This document shows, in pieces, positions 10,165 to 19,633 of a stretch of 64,000 nucleotides of DNA. Origin of the DNA: an uncultured Shewanella sp. GTDB lineage: Bacteria; Pseudomonadota; Gammaproteobacteria; Enterobacterales; Shewanellaceae. The position numbers were made by a program, and so were the translations under genes. Under the pieces are notes generated by a model. That model had not been told where the DNA came from. It saw nothing but the letters and a program-made list of their open reading frames with translations, and made no database searches. The stretch is from the NCBI GenBank assembly GCA_947503555.1, contig CANNEE010000001.1, forward strand, positions 372,001 through 436,000. Direction: 5' to 3'. Each line of letters opens with the position of its first letter. Position 1 is the stretch's first letter.

Positions 10165-10911
10165 CTAATCGCTCTGTTTCATCTGTTCGATGAAGTCGGC
10201 TAGTAATGTCGTCTGTTCGTCAGTCAGAGCTAGTTTTTCAAATAATTCTGGTCGCCTCAAAAAAGTCCTACCGAGACTTTGTTGCAGTCGCCAGAGTCGA
10301 ATTTTTTCGTGGTTGCCACTTAACAAAACTTGTGGAACACCCATACCATCTAGGTTTTCAGGTCGCGTGTAGTGAGGACAATCCAGTAACCCGTCGGAGA
10401 AAGAATCTTGCTCCGCCGATGCTTGCTTACCAAGTACACCTGGCACCAAGCGTGAAACCGAATCAATCAGTGTCATGGCTGGTAACTCTCCACCGGAAAG
10501 TACATAGTCACCCACTGACCACTCTTCATCTACTTCAGTTTGAATAATGCGCTCATCAACACCTTCGTATCGACCACACACTAAAATCAAACTCTCTGAT
10601 TTAGCTAACTCCTCGACACCACGCTGATCCAGCTTGCGTCCTTGGGGAGACAGATAAACCACTTTTGCGCCCTCTCCTGCAGCAGCTTTTGCTGCATGGA
10701 TAGCATCCCGCAAAGGTTGCACCATCATTAACATGCCAGGTCCGCCGCCATAAGGCCTATCGTCCACTGTATTATGTCTATCATGGGTGAAATCTCTAGG
10801 ATTCCACGTTTGCAACTCAAGTAAACCCTTGTTAACGGCTCGGCCCGTTACTCCAAAATCTGTTACGGCACGAAACATTTCGGGAAACAGGGTAACTACC
10901 CCTAACCACAT
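10165..10911 (-). CDS. trmD: tRNA (guanine-N1)-methyltransferase
   Basis: Methylates G37 of tRNAs with a G at position 36, which prevents +1 frameshifting. Knotted SPOUT-fold motifs are visible: [10 protein letters not shown] at the start, [11 protein letters not shown] near 50, [13 protein letters not shown] near 110 and [14 protein letters not shown] near 133. Length 248 residues is normal. Third gene of the ribosomal operon, 16 bp after rimM. Confidence 0.98.
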   Translation of the reverse strand: MWLGVVTLFPEMFRAVTDFGVTGRAVNKGLLELQTWNPRDFTHDRHNTVDDRPYGGGPGMLMMVQPLRDAIHAAKAAAGEGAKVVYLSPQGRKLDQRGVEELAKSESLILVCGRYEGVDERIIQTEVDEEWSVGDYVLSGGELPAMTLIDSVSRLVPGVLGKQASAEQDSFSDGLLDCPHYTRPENLDGMGVPQVLLSGNHEKIRLWRLQQSLGRTFLRRPELFEKLALTDEQTTLLADFIEQMKQSD

Positions 10912-10926
10912 ATGCTCTACCTCGAT

Positions 10927-11457
10927 TTAGAAGTCTGGATCCCAGTCCACTAAAATCTGTTTTTCCGTCAAATCCACCTGTTTGATGAATTGTTCGGTGA
11001 CAAAGGGGATCATACGTTCCGCTTTGCCGAAGCCATCTTTTGCGTTGGCTTTAACCAGTAAGACATCATTTGAGCCCGTCTCAACGATCTCTTGCACCTT
11101 ACCCATGTTATAGCCTTTAGTGTTGACCACTTCGCAACCGATAAGATCGCGCCAGTAGAACTCATCTTCTGGCAATTCACTCATCTGCTCAGCGAGAATA
11201 CCAATTTCGCAATTAGTTAACTCTTGAGCTTGCTCTCGCGCCGTTACCCCTTCTAGCTCGGCAATGACTGCCTTACCTTGATAACGCCACTGGGTGACTT
11301 TCACTTCGCGCCACTCACCTCTTTCTTTAATAAGCCAAGGTGAATAGTCAAAAATACCTTCAACAGAATCGGTATAGGTGGTGATTTTCATCCAACCCTT
11401 AATGCCGTAGCTAGCACCTAATTTGCCAATTACAACAGGTTGTTGATTACTGCTCAT
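10927..11457 (-). CDS. rimM: 16S rRNA processing protein RimM
   Basis: Assembly factor for the 30S head that binds S19. The N-terminal barrel ([18 protein letters not shown]) and the C-terminal PRC barrel ([16 protein letters not shown]) are both present in about 176 residues. The ATG at 11457 follows AGG by about 9 bases; an in-frame TTG just before it is unlikely. It sits 20 bp after rpsP. Confidence 0.96.
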   Translation of the reverse strand: MSSNQQPVVIGKLGASYGIKGWMKITTYTDSVEGIFDYSPWLIKERGEWREVKVTQWRYQGKAVIAELEGVTAREQAQELTNCEIGILAEQMSELPEDEFYWRDLIGCEVVNTKGYNMGKVQEIVETGSNDVLLVKANAKDGFGKAERMIPFVTEQFIKQVDLTEKQILVDWDPDF

Positions 11458-11477
11458 CAATCTATACCTTTACGCTA

Positions 11478-11726
11478 TTAAGCCGCAGCTTTAGCGTCTT
11501 TGATTAGCTTAGCTACACGCTCTGAAGTAGCAGCGCCAGTAGCAACCCAATGCTCAACACGGTCAAGATCGATACGTAGCGTCTCTTCTTGGCCTTTGGC
11601 TAGTGGGTTAAAGAAACCAACACGCTCGATGAAACGACCGTCACGGGCGTTACGGCTGTCGGTAACTACGATGTTGTAAAATGGACGCTTTTTAGCGCCA
11701 CCACGAGCTAAACGAATGGTAACCAT
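11478..11726 (-). CDS. rpsP: 30S ribosomal protein S16
   Basis: Starts [15 protein letters not shown] at the ATG at 11726 and gives 82 residues, the normal S16 length. AGAGGA lies about 10 bases upstream. Upstream in-frame codons exist but would add residues foreign to S16. First gene of rpsP-rimM-trmD-rplS. Its leader contains a strong terminator-like hairpin (11765-11804) downstream of a good promoter, so the operon is probably attenuated. Confidence 0.97.
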   Translation of the reverse strand: MVTIRLARGGAKKRPFYNIVVTDSRNARDGRFIERVGFFNPLAKGQEETLRIDLDRVEHWVATGAATSERVAKLIKDAKAAA

Positions 11727-11764
11727 GCGTTTTTTATCCTCTAATGATCTGCTTACATTCAAGC

Positions 11765-11804
11765 AAAAATAAAAACTGGAACCCGTGTTCGCAAAGAGTT
11801 CCAG
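11765..11804 (-). terminator. Terminator-like hairpin inside the rpsP leader (attenuator)
   Basis: CTGGAAC (11776-11782) pairs with GTTCCAG (11798-11804), and on the minus strand a run of Ts follows. It lies downstream of the predicted rpsP promoter and about 40 bp before the rpsP start codon, so it should reduce read-through into the operon. Confidence 0.7.
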
Positions 11805-11819
11805 ATAGAAAGCCGGAGA

Positions 11820-11847
11820 ATTTTACCTGACTTTTCAACTAATGCAA
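11820..11847 (-). promoter_or_regulatory. rpsP: Predicted sigma-70 promoter of the rpsP operon
   Basis: On the minus strand, TTGCAT (11842-11847), a 16-base spacer and TAAAAT (11820-11825). It lies between the ffh terminator and the leader hairpin, predicting a transcript start near 11813. Confidence 0.6.
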
Positions 11848-11901
11848 CAAAATCCGGCCAATTTTGAGCCTGTTTTAAGGCAAGTCAGTCGCCATTTTAC
11901 A

Positions 11902-11927
11902 AAAACTCGCAGCCATTTGGCTACGAG
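11902..11927 (-). terminator. Terminator of ffh
   Basis: A 9-bp stem with one G-T pair (11906-11914 with 11919-11927) and a 4-base loop, followed by five Ts on the minus strand, 33 bp past the ffh stop. Confidence 0.88.
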
Positions 11928-11959
11928 TCAGTCATTTAATAAGTATAACCGCCTAAGGC

Positions 11960-13333
11960 CTATCTGCCCGGAAACTTCATTCCAGGAGGCATCATGCCCT
12001 TCATGCCACGCATCATCTTCTGCATGCCACCTTTACCAGACATCTTTTTCATCATCTTTTGCATCTGAGTAAACTGCTTTAATAGTCGGTTTACATCTTG
12101 AATTTGAGTACCAGAACCAGCAGCAATACGACGCTTACGTGAACCTTTGATGATATCGGGACGTTGACGCTCAGCCGGGGTCATAGAATTAATAATGGCT
12201 TCCATTTGGCCTGTCATCTTGCCATCTTGCACCTGAGCTAAAGCTTCTGGTGGCAATTGGCCAACACCAGGCAACTTCTCAAGCATGTTCATCATGCCGC
12301 CCATATTCTTCATCTGCTGTAGCTGCTCGCGGAAATCTTCTAAGTCAAAGCTTCCGCCTTTTTTCACCTTAGAGGCCAGCTTAAGGGCTTTCTCTTTATC
12401 GACACCACGCTCAACTTCTTCGATAAGTGACAGTACATCACCCATACCCAAAATACGTGATGCGACACGATCTGGATGGAAAGCTTCTAGAGCATCGGTT
12501 TTCTCACCCACACCTAAGAATTTAATAGGCTTACCAGTGATATGACGAATCGATAACGCCGCACCACCACGGGCATCACCATCAACCTTAGTCAAGACCA
12601 CACCAGTTAATGGCAGGGCTTCATTAAAGGCTTTTGCCGTGTTAGCCGCATCTTGACCTGTCATGGCATCCACCACGAATAGGGTCTCAACAGGGTTAAC
12701 CGCTGCGTGTAGCGCCTTAATCTCGTCCATCATGGCATCGTCAACATGCAGACGACCCGCGGTATCGACAATCACCACATCAATAAACTTAAGCTTAGCG
12801 TGGGCAATCGCTGCATTAGCAATGTCGATAGGGTTTTGAGTCACATCCGATGGAAAAAATTCAACTTCAACTTCACCGGCTAGGGTTTCTAGCTGTTTGA
12901 TCGCCGCAGGACGATAAACGTCGGCACTGACCACCAGCACAGACTTCTTCTCACGGGTACGCAGGAACTTAGAAAGTTTTGCCACACTGGTGGTTTTACC
13001 CGCACCCTGTAGACCTGCCATCATGATGACTGCCGGAGGCTGAGCTGCTAAATCTAGCGCTTCATTAGCTTCGCCCATGGCTCGTTCAAGTTCACTTTGA
13101 ACGATTTTAATAAACACCTGACCTGGACTTAGGCTCTTAGTTACCTCATGTCCTACAGCGCGCTCTTTAACGCTGCTAACAAATTCACGCACAACTGGCA
13201 GGGCAACATCGGCCTCCAGCAGTGCCATGCGAACTTCACGCAGGGTGTCTTTAATATTGTCTTCTGTTAAGCGACCACGGCCACTGATGTTCTTCAGCGT
13301 ACGTGACAGTCTGTCGGATAGGTTCTCAAACAT
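11960..13333 (-). CDS. ffh: Signal recognition particle protein Ffh
   Basis: GTPase that binds 4.5S RNA and nascent signal sequences and delivers ribosomes to FtsY. Numbered from MFENLSDRLS at the ATG at 13333 (457 residues): N domain about 1-90; G domain with GLQGAGKT at 107-114, DTAGRLH and TKVDGDARGG; then the methionine-rich M domain whose tail is full of M-K-M and G-M-K repeats. The frame is open 31 codons further upstream, but family alignment supports the inner ATG. The gene is divergent from ypjD, as in Escherichia coli. Confidence 0.97.
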   Translation of the reverse strand: MFENLSDRLSRTLKNISGRGRLTEDNIKDTLREVRMALLEADVALPVVREFVSSVKERAVGHEVTKSLSPGQVFIKIVQSELERAMGEANEALDLAAQPPAVIMMAGLQGAGKTTSVAKLSKFLRTREKKSVLVVSADVYRPAAIKQLETLAGEVEVEFFPSDVTQNPIDIANAAIAHAKLKFIDVVIVDTAGRLHVDDAMMDEIKALHAAVNPVETLFVVDAMTGQDAANTAKAFNEALPLTGVVLTKVDGDARGGAALSIRHITGKPIKFLGVGEKTDALEAFHPDRVASRILGMGDVLSLIEEVERGVDKEKALKLASKVKKGGSFDLEDFREQLQQMKNMGGMMNMLEKLPGVGQLPPEALAQVQDGKMTGQMEAIINSMTPAERQRPDIIKGSRKRRIAAGSGTQIQDVNRLLKQFTQMQKMMKKMSGKGGMQKMMRGMKGMMPPGMKFPGR

Positions 13334-13694
13334 GATCCCGTTCTTTACCCTAGTGAGTTGACGATAATGCTGGCTATTATAGCGATGCAGTGATTTTATG
13401 CTACTGCCTAACTCAAGTTGTGGCACATAGGCAGCTTTTCAAGGTTATTAACCTTACTCTCAAGAAAAATTCATTAACACTTAATTTGTAAATTTTATCA
13501 CTAAGATTCAGAATCTGCTTAATTTTGAGTCTCATATCACTGCCCAAGAGGGTATAGGTCGTGTTACTCTATGACATGATTAAGGGAATTGTGAGTAAGG
13601 CTCACCAAAGCCGATATCGGTTTTAATATCGATAAGGATACTAAGCGATTATGTCGCTTTATAGGCAGAAGATGGATAAATTCAGCGCCTAGTT

Positions 13695-13727
13695 GGTCAG
13701 AGTAAACTCAAACCCACTTATTTTTAC
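13695..13727. repeat. Dispersed repeat, copy 3 (composite, upstream of ypjD)
   Basis: GGTCAGAGTAAACT (13695-13708) is the reverse complement of the core at 7493 and 8646. It is followed at once by ACCCACTTATTTTTAC, which matches the right part of those copies in direct orientation. The remaining bases of the ffh-ypjD gap (13334-13749) hold short palindromes, such as CCGATATCGG, but no ORF. Confidence 0.55.
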
Positions 13728-13749
13728 ATAACATTAATAGGTCAAAACC

Positions 13750-14538
13750 ATGGTCATTTTTTCAGCCTCAGCAATGCTTTTTTACAGCATTGCCTTGGTG
13801 CTAGTGACAAGCAAACTCTTCCATAACGATGGACCTAACAGGCGCCTCGTCGCCGGAATCGCTTCTGTTGCGGTGATTTTGCATGCTGCCGCCCTTTCCC
13901 AAGCAATCTTTACCGGCGATGGGCAAAACTTCAGCCTAACCAATGTTATTTCCAGCGTTAACTGGATTATCGCCTTTGCCTTCACTGCGCTCATGTTCCG
14001 CATTAAGGTAATCGTTCTTGTACCTGTGGTCTATGCCTGCTCTGTGTTATCAGTTGCAGTGCTCTGGCTTCTACCGCCTAAATATATAGTGCACTTTGAA
14101 GCCAACCCTGAAGTGCTGGTACATATCATTCTATCCCTTATTGCCTATAGCGCCCTGATGATTGCCGCACTTTATGCTATTCAACTTGCCTTTATTCAAA
14201 AGAAGCTTAAGCAAAAGCAGTTTATGTTAAGCCCAGCCATTCCACCGCTAATGACAGTAGAGAAGCAGCTTTATCATCTAGTGATAGTCGGCGTCATTCT
14301 ACTGAGTTTGTCTTTAGCAACAGGTTTTATCTTCCTCGATGATATGTTTGCCGATGGCAAAGGCCATAAAGCCGTGTTATCGATAATGGCTTGGTTTGTT
14401 TATGTCACCATGTTGTGGCAAGAGTACCGTGTAGGCTGTAAGGTTCGCACCGCAGTTATCTATACTCTCACCGGAGGCACTCTACTTACCCTCGCTTACT
14501 TTGGCGCACGTATTGTCAAAGAACTCATTATAAATTAA
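13750..14538 (+). CDS. ypjD: Inner membrane protein YpjD, cytochrome c assembly (CcsA/HemX) family
   Basis: Polytopic membrane protein of 262 residues with about eight hydrophobic segments. It follows the CcsA-like pattern, including histidines in the second half. The family includes haem-handling proteins, but the role of YpjD itself is not settled. It lies between ffh (divergent) and yfjD (same strand, 103 bp downstream), the same neighbourhood as in Escherichia coli. Confidence 0.88.
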   Translation: MVIFSASAMLFYSIALVLVTSKLFHNDGPNRRLVAGIASVAVILHAAALSQAIFTGDGQNFSLTNVISSVNWIIAFAFTALMFRIKVIVLVPVVYACSVLSVAVLWLLPPKYIVHFEANPEVLVHIILSLIAYSALMIAALYAIQLAFIQKKLKQKQFMLSPAIPPLMTVEKQLYHLVIVGVILLSLSLATGFIFLDDMFADGKGHKAVLSIMAWFVYVTMLWQEYRVGCKVRTAVIYTLTGGTLLTLAYFGARIVKELIIN

Positions 14539-14641
14539 TCAATTAGCAAATTAGGCTAAGGCACCCTACCTTAGCCTAACTTGACACTCGAGCAAAATAT
14601 CAGTATCTAGATAAATCCTAGGCAATAATGGAGCCCCCTTT

Positions 14642-15919
14642 TTGGACGCAATCTCAACTGGCACACTGTTAATATTCCTGTTTGTGCTAATTATGATCTC
14701 AGCCTATTTCTCAGGCTCAGAAACCGCAATGATGACACTCAACCGCTATCGGTTACGTCATCTGGCCACTAAAGGCCACAAAGGTGCTAAACGCGCCACT
14801 AAGATGCTAGAAAGACCTGACAGACTCATTGGTCTTATTCTTATCGGCAATAATCTAGTGAATATTCTCGCCTCTTCGATTGCGACCGTTATCGGTATTC
14901 GCATTTGGGGAGATATGGGGATTGCTATCTCTACAGGTGCGCTTACCCTAATCGTATTGATTTTTGCCGAAGTCACCCCAAAAACCGTTGCGGCTTTGCA
15001 TCCAGAGAAGATTGCCTTTCCATCTAGCCTAGTGCTCAATGGATTACTCTTTATCCTCTCTCCTTTGGTTAAGATAATTAACTTTATCACCTCAAGCTTT
15101 TTGCGTTTGCTAGGCATTCGCTCGGTACCTGAGCAAGATGCACTTAGCCAAGAAGAGCTGCGTACCGTAGTACATGAAGCGGGGGCGTTAATTCCACAAC
15201 GTCACCAAGAGATGCTGCTGTCGATTATGGATCTCGAAAAGGTCACTGTTGAAGATATTATGGTGCCCCGCTCTGATATCTATGCAATCAATGTCAACGA
15301 TGACTTTAAGAGCATCAATAAACAGGTGATTACCAGCCCCCATACTCGCGTTATGTTATACCGCGATAATATCGACGATGCTGTAGGCTTTGTTCACCTT
15401 AGGGATGCTCTACGACTGCAGGCCAAAGAGCAGTTTAGTAAGTCTTCACTACTGCGCGCAGTCAAAGAGATCTACTTTATTCCCGAAGGTACGCCACTCA
15501 ATGTTCAATTGGCTAACTTTCAGCAAAATAAAGAGCGTATCGGTCTCGTGGTTGATGAATATGGTGATATTCAAGGTCTAGTGACATTAAGTGATATTCT
15601 TGAAGAGATTGTCGGTGACTTTACGACTTCGATGATCACAGCGCCAAGTGAAGATATTAATGCACAACAAGATGGTAGCTATGTGATCGATGCCAGCATT
15701 AACATTCGCGATCTTAACAAAGAGATGAACTGGCACTTCCCTACCTCTGGACCTAAAACCCTTAATGGTTTGATTGTTGAGTATCTTGAAGATATTCCAC
15801 CGCCTAATACCAGTATGCGCCTTGCTGGCTACCCGCTAGAAGTGATCGATGTAGCGGATAATATGGTTAAAACAGTGCGAGTCATCGCCGATCATTATCA
15901 GCCACCTAAGAGTCACTAG
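14642..15919 (+). CDS. yfjD: CNNM/CorC family transporter YfjD (CorB), DUF21 and CBS domains
   Basis: Membrane protein of the CNNM/CorC family linked to magnesium or cobalt transport. The N-terminal DUF21 region (about 1-190) has four hydrophobic segments and the FSGSETA motif near residue 24. A CBS pair (about 205-330) contains VTVEDIMVPRSDI, and a CorC_HlyC domain (about 345-420) ends the protein. The TTG at 14642 is the start: GGAG lies 8 bases upstream, and the nearest upstream ATG (14628) is out of frame. Confidence 0.92.
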   Translation: MDAISTGTLLIFLFVLIMISAYFSGSETAMMTLNRYRLRHLATKGHKGAKRATKMLERPDRLIGLILIGNNLVNILASSIATVIGIRIWGDMGIAISTGALTLIVLIFAEVTPKTVAALHPEKIAFPSSLVLNGLLFILSPLVKIINFITSSFLRLLGIRSVPEQDALSQEELRTVVHEAGALIPQRHQEMLLSIMDLEKVTVEDIMVPRSDIYAINVNDDFKSINKQVITSPHTRVMLYRDNIDDAVGFVHLRDALRLQAKEQFSKSSLLRAVKEIYFIPEGTPLNVQLANFQQNKERIGLVVDEYGDIQGLVTLSDILEEIVGDFTTSMITAPSEDINAQQDGSYVIDASINIRDLNKEMNWHFPTSGPKTLNGLIVEYLEDIPPPNTSMRLAGYPLEVIDVADNMVKTVRVIADHYQPPKSH

Positions 15920-15934
15920 TTGAGTCAATTCCCA

Positions 15935-15968
15935 AATAATAAAGGCACCTTTAGGTGCCTTTATTATT
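15935..15968. terminator. Bidirectional terminator between yfjD and the lipid-stress operon
   Basis: Perfect 16-bp arms (15935-15950 and 15953-15968), with A/T-rich ends on both strands. It serves yfjD on the plus strand and the last gene of the eight-gene operon on the minus strand. Confidence 0.9.
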
Positions 15969-15980
15969 GCTATTCCTCTA

Positions 15981-16508
15981 TCAGTCTTTTTTTTCGATAT
16001 AGATAATAATCTCACCGACGTTAAAGCCCCATTTAGACATTTTCGTTTTATTAAATAGGCGTTTGTCATCGAGCAGATACATCCAATCATCTAAGGTAAT
16101 ATGAAACACCTCACCATCAATAGGTATCGCTAAGACGTAACTCCAGTAAAGCGCTGCACCACTCGTTTGCCCTTGTGCCACACCTATCACATCTTCTGCT
16201 GTACCTTCAAAACGATTTTCTGACAATTTATTGATTTGCCAAATGCGGGTCGACTTTTCGCCATCGTCAAACACAAACCACTCTTTTATCTCGCCTTTTT
16301 CCCCCTGCCAACTGGCCAGCATCTTAACCTCAAAGCGTCTTAGCAGATGGCCAGAACGGTCAAGTACCATGCCATAAGCGACCAACTCACCATCGAAAAA
16401 CTCCTCAAATAGCAATTTTGGCTGAGTATTCTGATAGTGATCGACACTTCTATGACCGCACCCGACCATAACAAGCAAGAGGCAAATCCCAATAAAAGCT
16501 CTCATCAT
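15981..16508 (-). CDS. DUF3833 family lipoprotein, last gene of the ECF-controlled operon
   Basis: Predicted lipoprotein of 175 residues: the signal ends in VMVGC (lipobox), then the FFDGELVAYGMVLDRSG region typical of DUF3833. Function unknown; repeated genomic association with ChrR-type sigma modules suggests an envelope or lipid role. The start overlaps the preceding stop (ATGATGA), so 16508 or 16505 could be used. Eighth and last gene of the operon. Confidence 0.85.
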   Translation of the reverse strand: MMRAFIGICLLLVMVGCGHRSVDHYQNTQPKLLFEEFFDGELVAYGMVLDRSGHLLRRFEVKMLASWQGEKGEIKEWFVFDDGEKSTRIWQINKLSENRFEGTAEDVIGVAQGQTSGAALYWSYVLAIPIDGEVFHITLDDWMYLLDDKRLFNKTKMSKWGFNVGEIIIYIEKKD

Positions 16509-17029
16509 CTTGCCCCCAGTAATGCTTGCCTTAGCTTGGGCTCAGAAGTCCTTTCCGATAGCCAGATTGACAAAAATGCTTTGCCAAAGCCTTTCTCTTC
16601 AACATTGCCAATCCAGTAACCATTATAAAAAAACTGACTTGGTCTATCTGGCTCAACCCTGAAAGTCAATGTATGACCCGGTTCAACATCAGGCCATATA
16701 GGCTCAACCTGAGCCACCCAGCGATTGATATCATTCTCTTCATACCCTAAATGCTGCCACTGAGCGATAGTGGCCTCAATGAGAGATTGCTTATCTATTG
16801 ATTTAAAGTACTTTATTCTCAAAGCATTTACTGGGTTATCAATTAAAGTCTCATTTTGTCTATGCTGCCATTCAGCTTTGGTGCTTTGAGGAGCCGATGA
16901 GTAATACTGGGCTAAATAAATATCCCAAAACAAATAGTTAAGCTTGCCCTCACCCACTTTATTAAGATCGTCTACACCTTTAGCTAAAGTTAGCGAAGGT
17001 AATAACAGCAGAAAACTCCACTTAACCAT
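16505..17029 (-). CDS. Chalcone isomerase-like secreted protein
   Basis: 174 residues with a short signal peptide (MVKWSFLLLLPSLTLA). The mature protein fits the bacterial chalcone-isomerase-like family: ALRIKYFKSID, the late W-I-G-N-V-E-E-K-G-F segment, and F-L-S-I-W-L. Members bind fatty acid-like ligands, but the true substrate is unknown. It overlaps DUF2878 by 8 bp and DUF3833 by 4 bp, so translation is coupled. Confidence 0.85.
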   Translation of the reverse strand: MVKWSFLLLLPSLTLAKGVDDLNKVGEGKLNYLFWDIYLAQYYSSAPQSTKAEWQHRQNETLIDNPVNALRIKYFKSIDKQSLIEATIAQWQHLGYEENDINRWVAQVEPIWPDVEPGHTLTFRVEPDRPSQFFYNGYWIGNVEEKGFGKAFLSIWLSERTSEPKLRQALLGAR

Positions 17030-17546
17030 GGTTCACCTCTCGATGTTCAGAAAGACCTATCCCAAGCAATTGCCTTTTAAGCACAATAAGTAAGGGGATG
17101 AGTATTCCCCAAACCAAGGCCAAACAAAGAAATAACATTGAAGGTCCCAATTGTGAATCCAAAGCCCCAAGTGACACTCCAGCGACATAACTTCCTGCGC
17201 CGCCTATCGCACCGATTAACATCTGGGCTTGCCATGACAGTTCATCGAGCCACCTTAAGCTATGATTCAAACTGATAATAAACATGCTCCAAAGCAGAAC
17301 AAGCCAGATTGGAAAGCTATTACTTTGGGCGCTCATCACACCAAACTCCATGAGCAATTTATCCAAAGCAATACCCACTGGCACAAGCAGTAGCAACCTA
17401 GCATCGATGGCCTTGGATGGTGAGATAAGAAAATGGAGTAGCAGGAGTATTGTCATCACCTGAAGACGAAACTCATCAAGCAAAGCCGCACTAAACCAAC
17501 AGGCTTGAAATAAAATAAGATTAATAATCCAAAACCATTTCATCAC
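17022..17546 (-). CDS. DUF2878 inner membrane protein
   Basis: 174 residues, mostly hydrophobic with about five membrane segments; it matches the DUF2878 pattern (WFWIINLILFQACWF at the start). No known function. It overlaps the cyclopropane-synthase-like gene by 26 bp, so it is translated from within that gene's 3' end. ATG at 17546, or the adjacent ATG at 17543. Confidence 0.82.
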   Translation of the reverse strand: MMKWFWIINLILFQACWFSAALLDEFRLQVMTILLLLHFLISPSKAIDARLLLLVPVGIALDKLLMEFGVMSAQSNSFPIWLVLLWSMFIISLNHSLRWLDELSWQAQMLIGAIGGAGSYVAGVSLGALDSQLGPSMLFLCLALVWGILIPLLIVLKRQLLGIGLSEHREVNHG

Positions 17547-18804
17547 TCTGTCCTCTATATCTTGGCTTTCTCGCCACTAGATGATGAGTACTGATAACCC
17601 GCTGCCGGAATGCCCCCTCACAATAGCAAAGATAAAACAGCCATAAGCGTTTAAACTCCTGGCTATATCCCAGCTCTACCAATTCAGGCCATGCCTGTTC
17701 AAACTTCAAGCGCCAATCATATAAAGTGCGAGCATAATGCAGACCAATATCATCAATTTGCTCAACAACCATATCGGTTTGACTAGCAATTTGATGACTC
17801 ATTTGTGCGATTGAGGGTAAACAACCTCCAGGGAAAATATACTTTTGAATAAAGTCAGTACTCTTACGATAACTCTCATAACGGCTATCGGCTATGGTGA
17901 TCGACTGGATCAACATCTTGCCATCGCTCTTTAACAGCCCGGAGCAAGTAGCAAAGAAGTTAGGTAAGTATTCATGTCCAACAGCTTCAATCATCTCGAT
18001 AGAAACTAGCTTGTCATATTGGCCGTCAAGAGTGCGATAATCTTGCTTCAGCAGAGTCACTTTATCTGCTAGTCCTAAATCATTAACGCGACTGACGGCA
18101 TAATCATATTGGGCATCTGAAATGGTCGTTGTTGTCACATGACAGCCATAATGTTGCGCCATAAAGATAGCTAAGCCTCCCCAGCCAGTGCCTATCTCTA
18201 TCACTCTATCTTCAGATTTCAGCTCAAGTCGCTCACAAATGGTGTGCATTTTCAATACCTGCGCCGACTCCAGCTCTTGAGCCTGCTGGCTATAAATGCC
18301 GCAGGAGTACTGCATCTCTTTATCAAGAAAGCGGGTATATAACTCATTACCTATATCGTAGTGAGCTAGAATATTGCGTTTTGAACCTTGCTGAGTATTT
18401 CTATTGCTGAAATGGGTAATGATTTTTTTAATACGACTGAGCCATCGAGTTTGGCTCTCTAGCTTATCAAGCTGCGCCTGATTCAATGCCATAATCTCAA
18501 TTAACTGTGTGAGATCAGGACTGGACCATTTTCCCGCAATATAAGCTTCTGCGGCACCTATGCTGCCACTTGCCAACACATCTTTATAAAAGCTGTCATC
18601 ATTAACCTGAATTTGTCCCTTAAGTTTGGCATGGGTATCACCAAACTGCCTCAAGCAACCTTGCTCTATGATCTCAACATTAGCGCCAGTCAACTTATCT
18701 AAAAAAGCGAAAATCAAGCTACGATATTTGTTTGACTTCAACGCACTTACATTGATTCCCCCCTTTGGGGCGACCAATGTTTGCTCTTGTATTAATTTAT
18801 CCAT
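17521..18804 (-). CDS. cfa: Cyclopropane-fatty-acyl-phospholipid synthase family methyltransferase
   Basis: S-adenosylmethionine-dependent enzyme that adds a methylene or methyl group to unsaturated acyl chains of phospholipids. SAM-binding motif VIEIGTGWGG is near 197, followed by TTTISDAQYDYA, EMIEAVGHEY near 268, and a C-terminal C-E-G-A-F-R-Q-R segment. Length 427 residues is a little above Escherichia coli Cfa. In this gene set it may act as a methylase for furan-type fatty acids, as proposed for Rhodobacter. The 52-bp gap before it is the only real gap in the operon. Confidence 0.93.
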   Translation of the reverse strand: MDKLIQEQTLVAPKGGINVSALKSNKYRSLIFAFLDKLTGANVEIIEQGCLRQFGDTHAKLKGQIQVNDDSFYKDVLASGSIGAAEAYIAGKWSSPDLTQLIEIMALNQAQLDKLESQTRWLSRIKKIITHFSNRNTQQGSKRNILAHYDIGNELYTRFLDKEMQYSCGIYSQQAQELESAQVLKMHTICERLELKSEDRVIEIGTGWGGLAIFMAQHYGCHVTTTTISDAQYDYAVSRVNDLGLADKVTLLKQDYRTLDGQYDKLVSIEMIEAVGHEYLPNFFATCSGLLKSDGKMLIQSITIADSRYESYRKSTDFIQKYIFPGGCLPSIAQMSHQIASQTDMVVEQIDDIGLHYARTLYDWRLKFEQAWPELVELGYSQEFKRLWLFYLCYCEGAFRQRVISTHHLVARKPRYRGQSDEMVLDY

Positions 18805-18856
18805 AATCGTCTCAAACCTTGTTGTTGCAACCCTCTACCGCCTTGAGAGTAAGCGC

Positions 18857-19633
18857 TTATTTCGCATTTGGATGACTAATAAAAGGCACCCGCTTTATAA
18901 AGAGTTTTAGTGCTTGCCAATAAATCCCCAAAAGGATTTTCAACGTCATCACAGGTATTGAAGCTAAGGTTTTAGCAAGCTCTCCCGCTGTAAAGTCATG
19001 TTTATTAAGGGCTAAGGTCGCATCAAACTGCTTCTCTGCTTTGTGGCTCTCGATATGCACCAAAGCTCGCTTCTGAGGAGGCCTTATCTTCCAGTGGTAG
19101 GTCATATCCATCTCCATGAAGGGAGAAACATGAAAGGCTTTGTTCACCTTCATTTCCCCCTCCATGTCAACGAGATAATAGTGAGTCTCTTTCCACGGTG
19201 TATTACTCACTTCCGCCAACATATACTGACAATCCCCCTCACTGGAGTAACAGAAAAAGCAGTTAATAGGACTAAAATAAAGCCCTATACAACGCACCTG
19301 AGCGAGCATGACGACCTTATTTGTTGATGACCACTGACCACCCAACTCCTTTACTTTGAGACTTATACGCTGCTTAAGCTCTCCAGGTTCACTTTTTAGA
19401 TAATCTTTTTCATTAAAGCGTATCGGGTGATACCAAGCCGTACCAAATATTGCACTGCGTTCAGCTAGCTGGGTTAACTCATCCAAATCGAGAGCTAACA
19501 TATAGATGCGATAACTGAACTGATGGGTTATCGCACCAAAGCGTCTATGACGAACCTCACCCCAGTAGATGCCGCTGTTGTCACCATCAAATTCACTGGA
19601 ATCAAGGTGTTCGACTATAGCTGAATCTGTCAT
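18857..19633 (-). CDS. DUF1365 family protein
   Basis: 258 residues matching DUF1365: YWGEVRHRRFGAITHQFSYRIYML at the start region, CIGLYFSPINCFFCYSSEG near 115, and E-V-S-N-T-P-W-K-E. The family nearly always sits beside an FAD oxidoreductase and a Cfa-like gene, as here, and is thought to act in fatty-acid modification. Biochemistry is unproven. The start overlaps the FAD oxidoreductase stop by 4 bp (ATGA). Confidence 0.9.
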   Translation of the reverse strand: MTDSAIVEHLDSSEFDGDNSGIYWGEVRHRRFGAITHQFSYRIYMLALDLDELTQLAERSAIFGTAWYHPIRFNEKDYLKSEPGELKQRISLKVKELGGQWSSTNKVVMLAQVRCIGLYFSPINCFFCYSSEGDCQYMLAEVSNTPWKETHYYLVDMEGEMKVNKAFHVSPFMEMDMTYHWKIRPPQKRALVHIESHKAEKQFDATLALNKHDFTAGELAKTLASIPVMTLKILLGIYWQALKLFIKRVPFISHPNAK

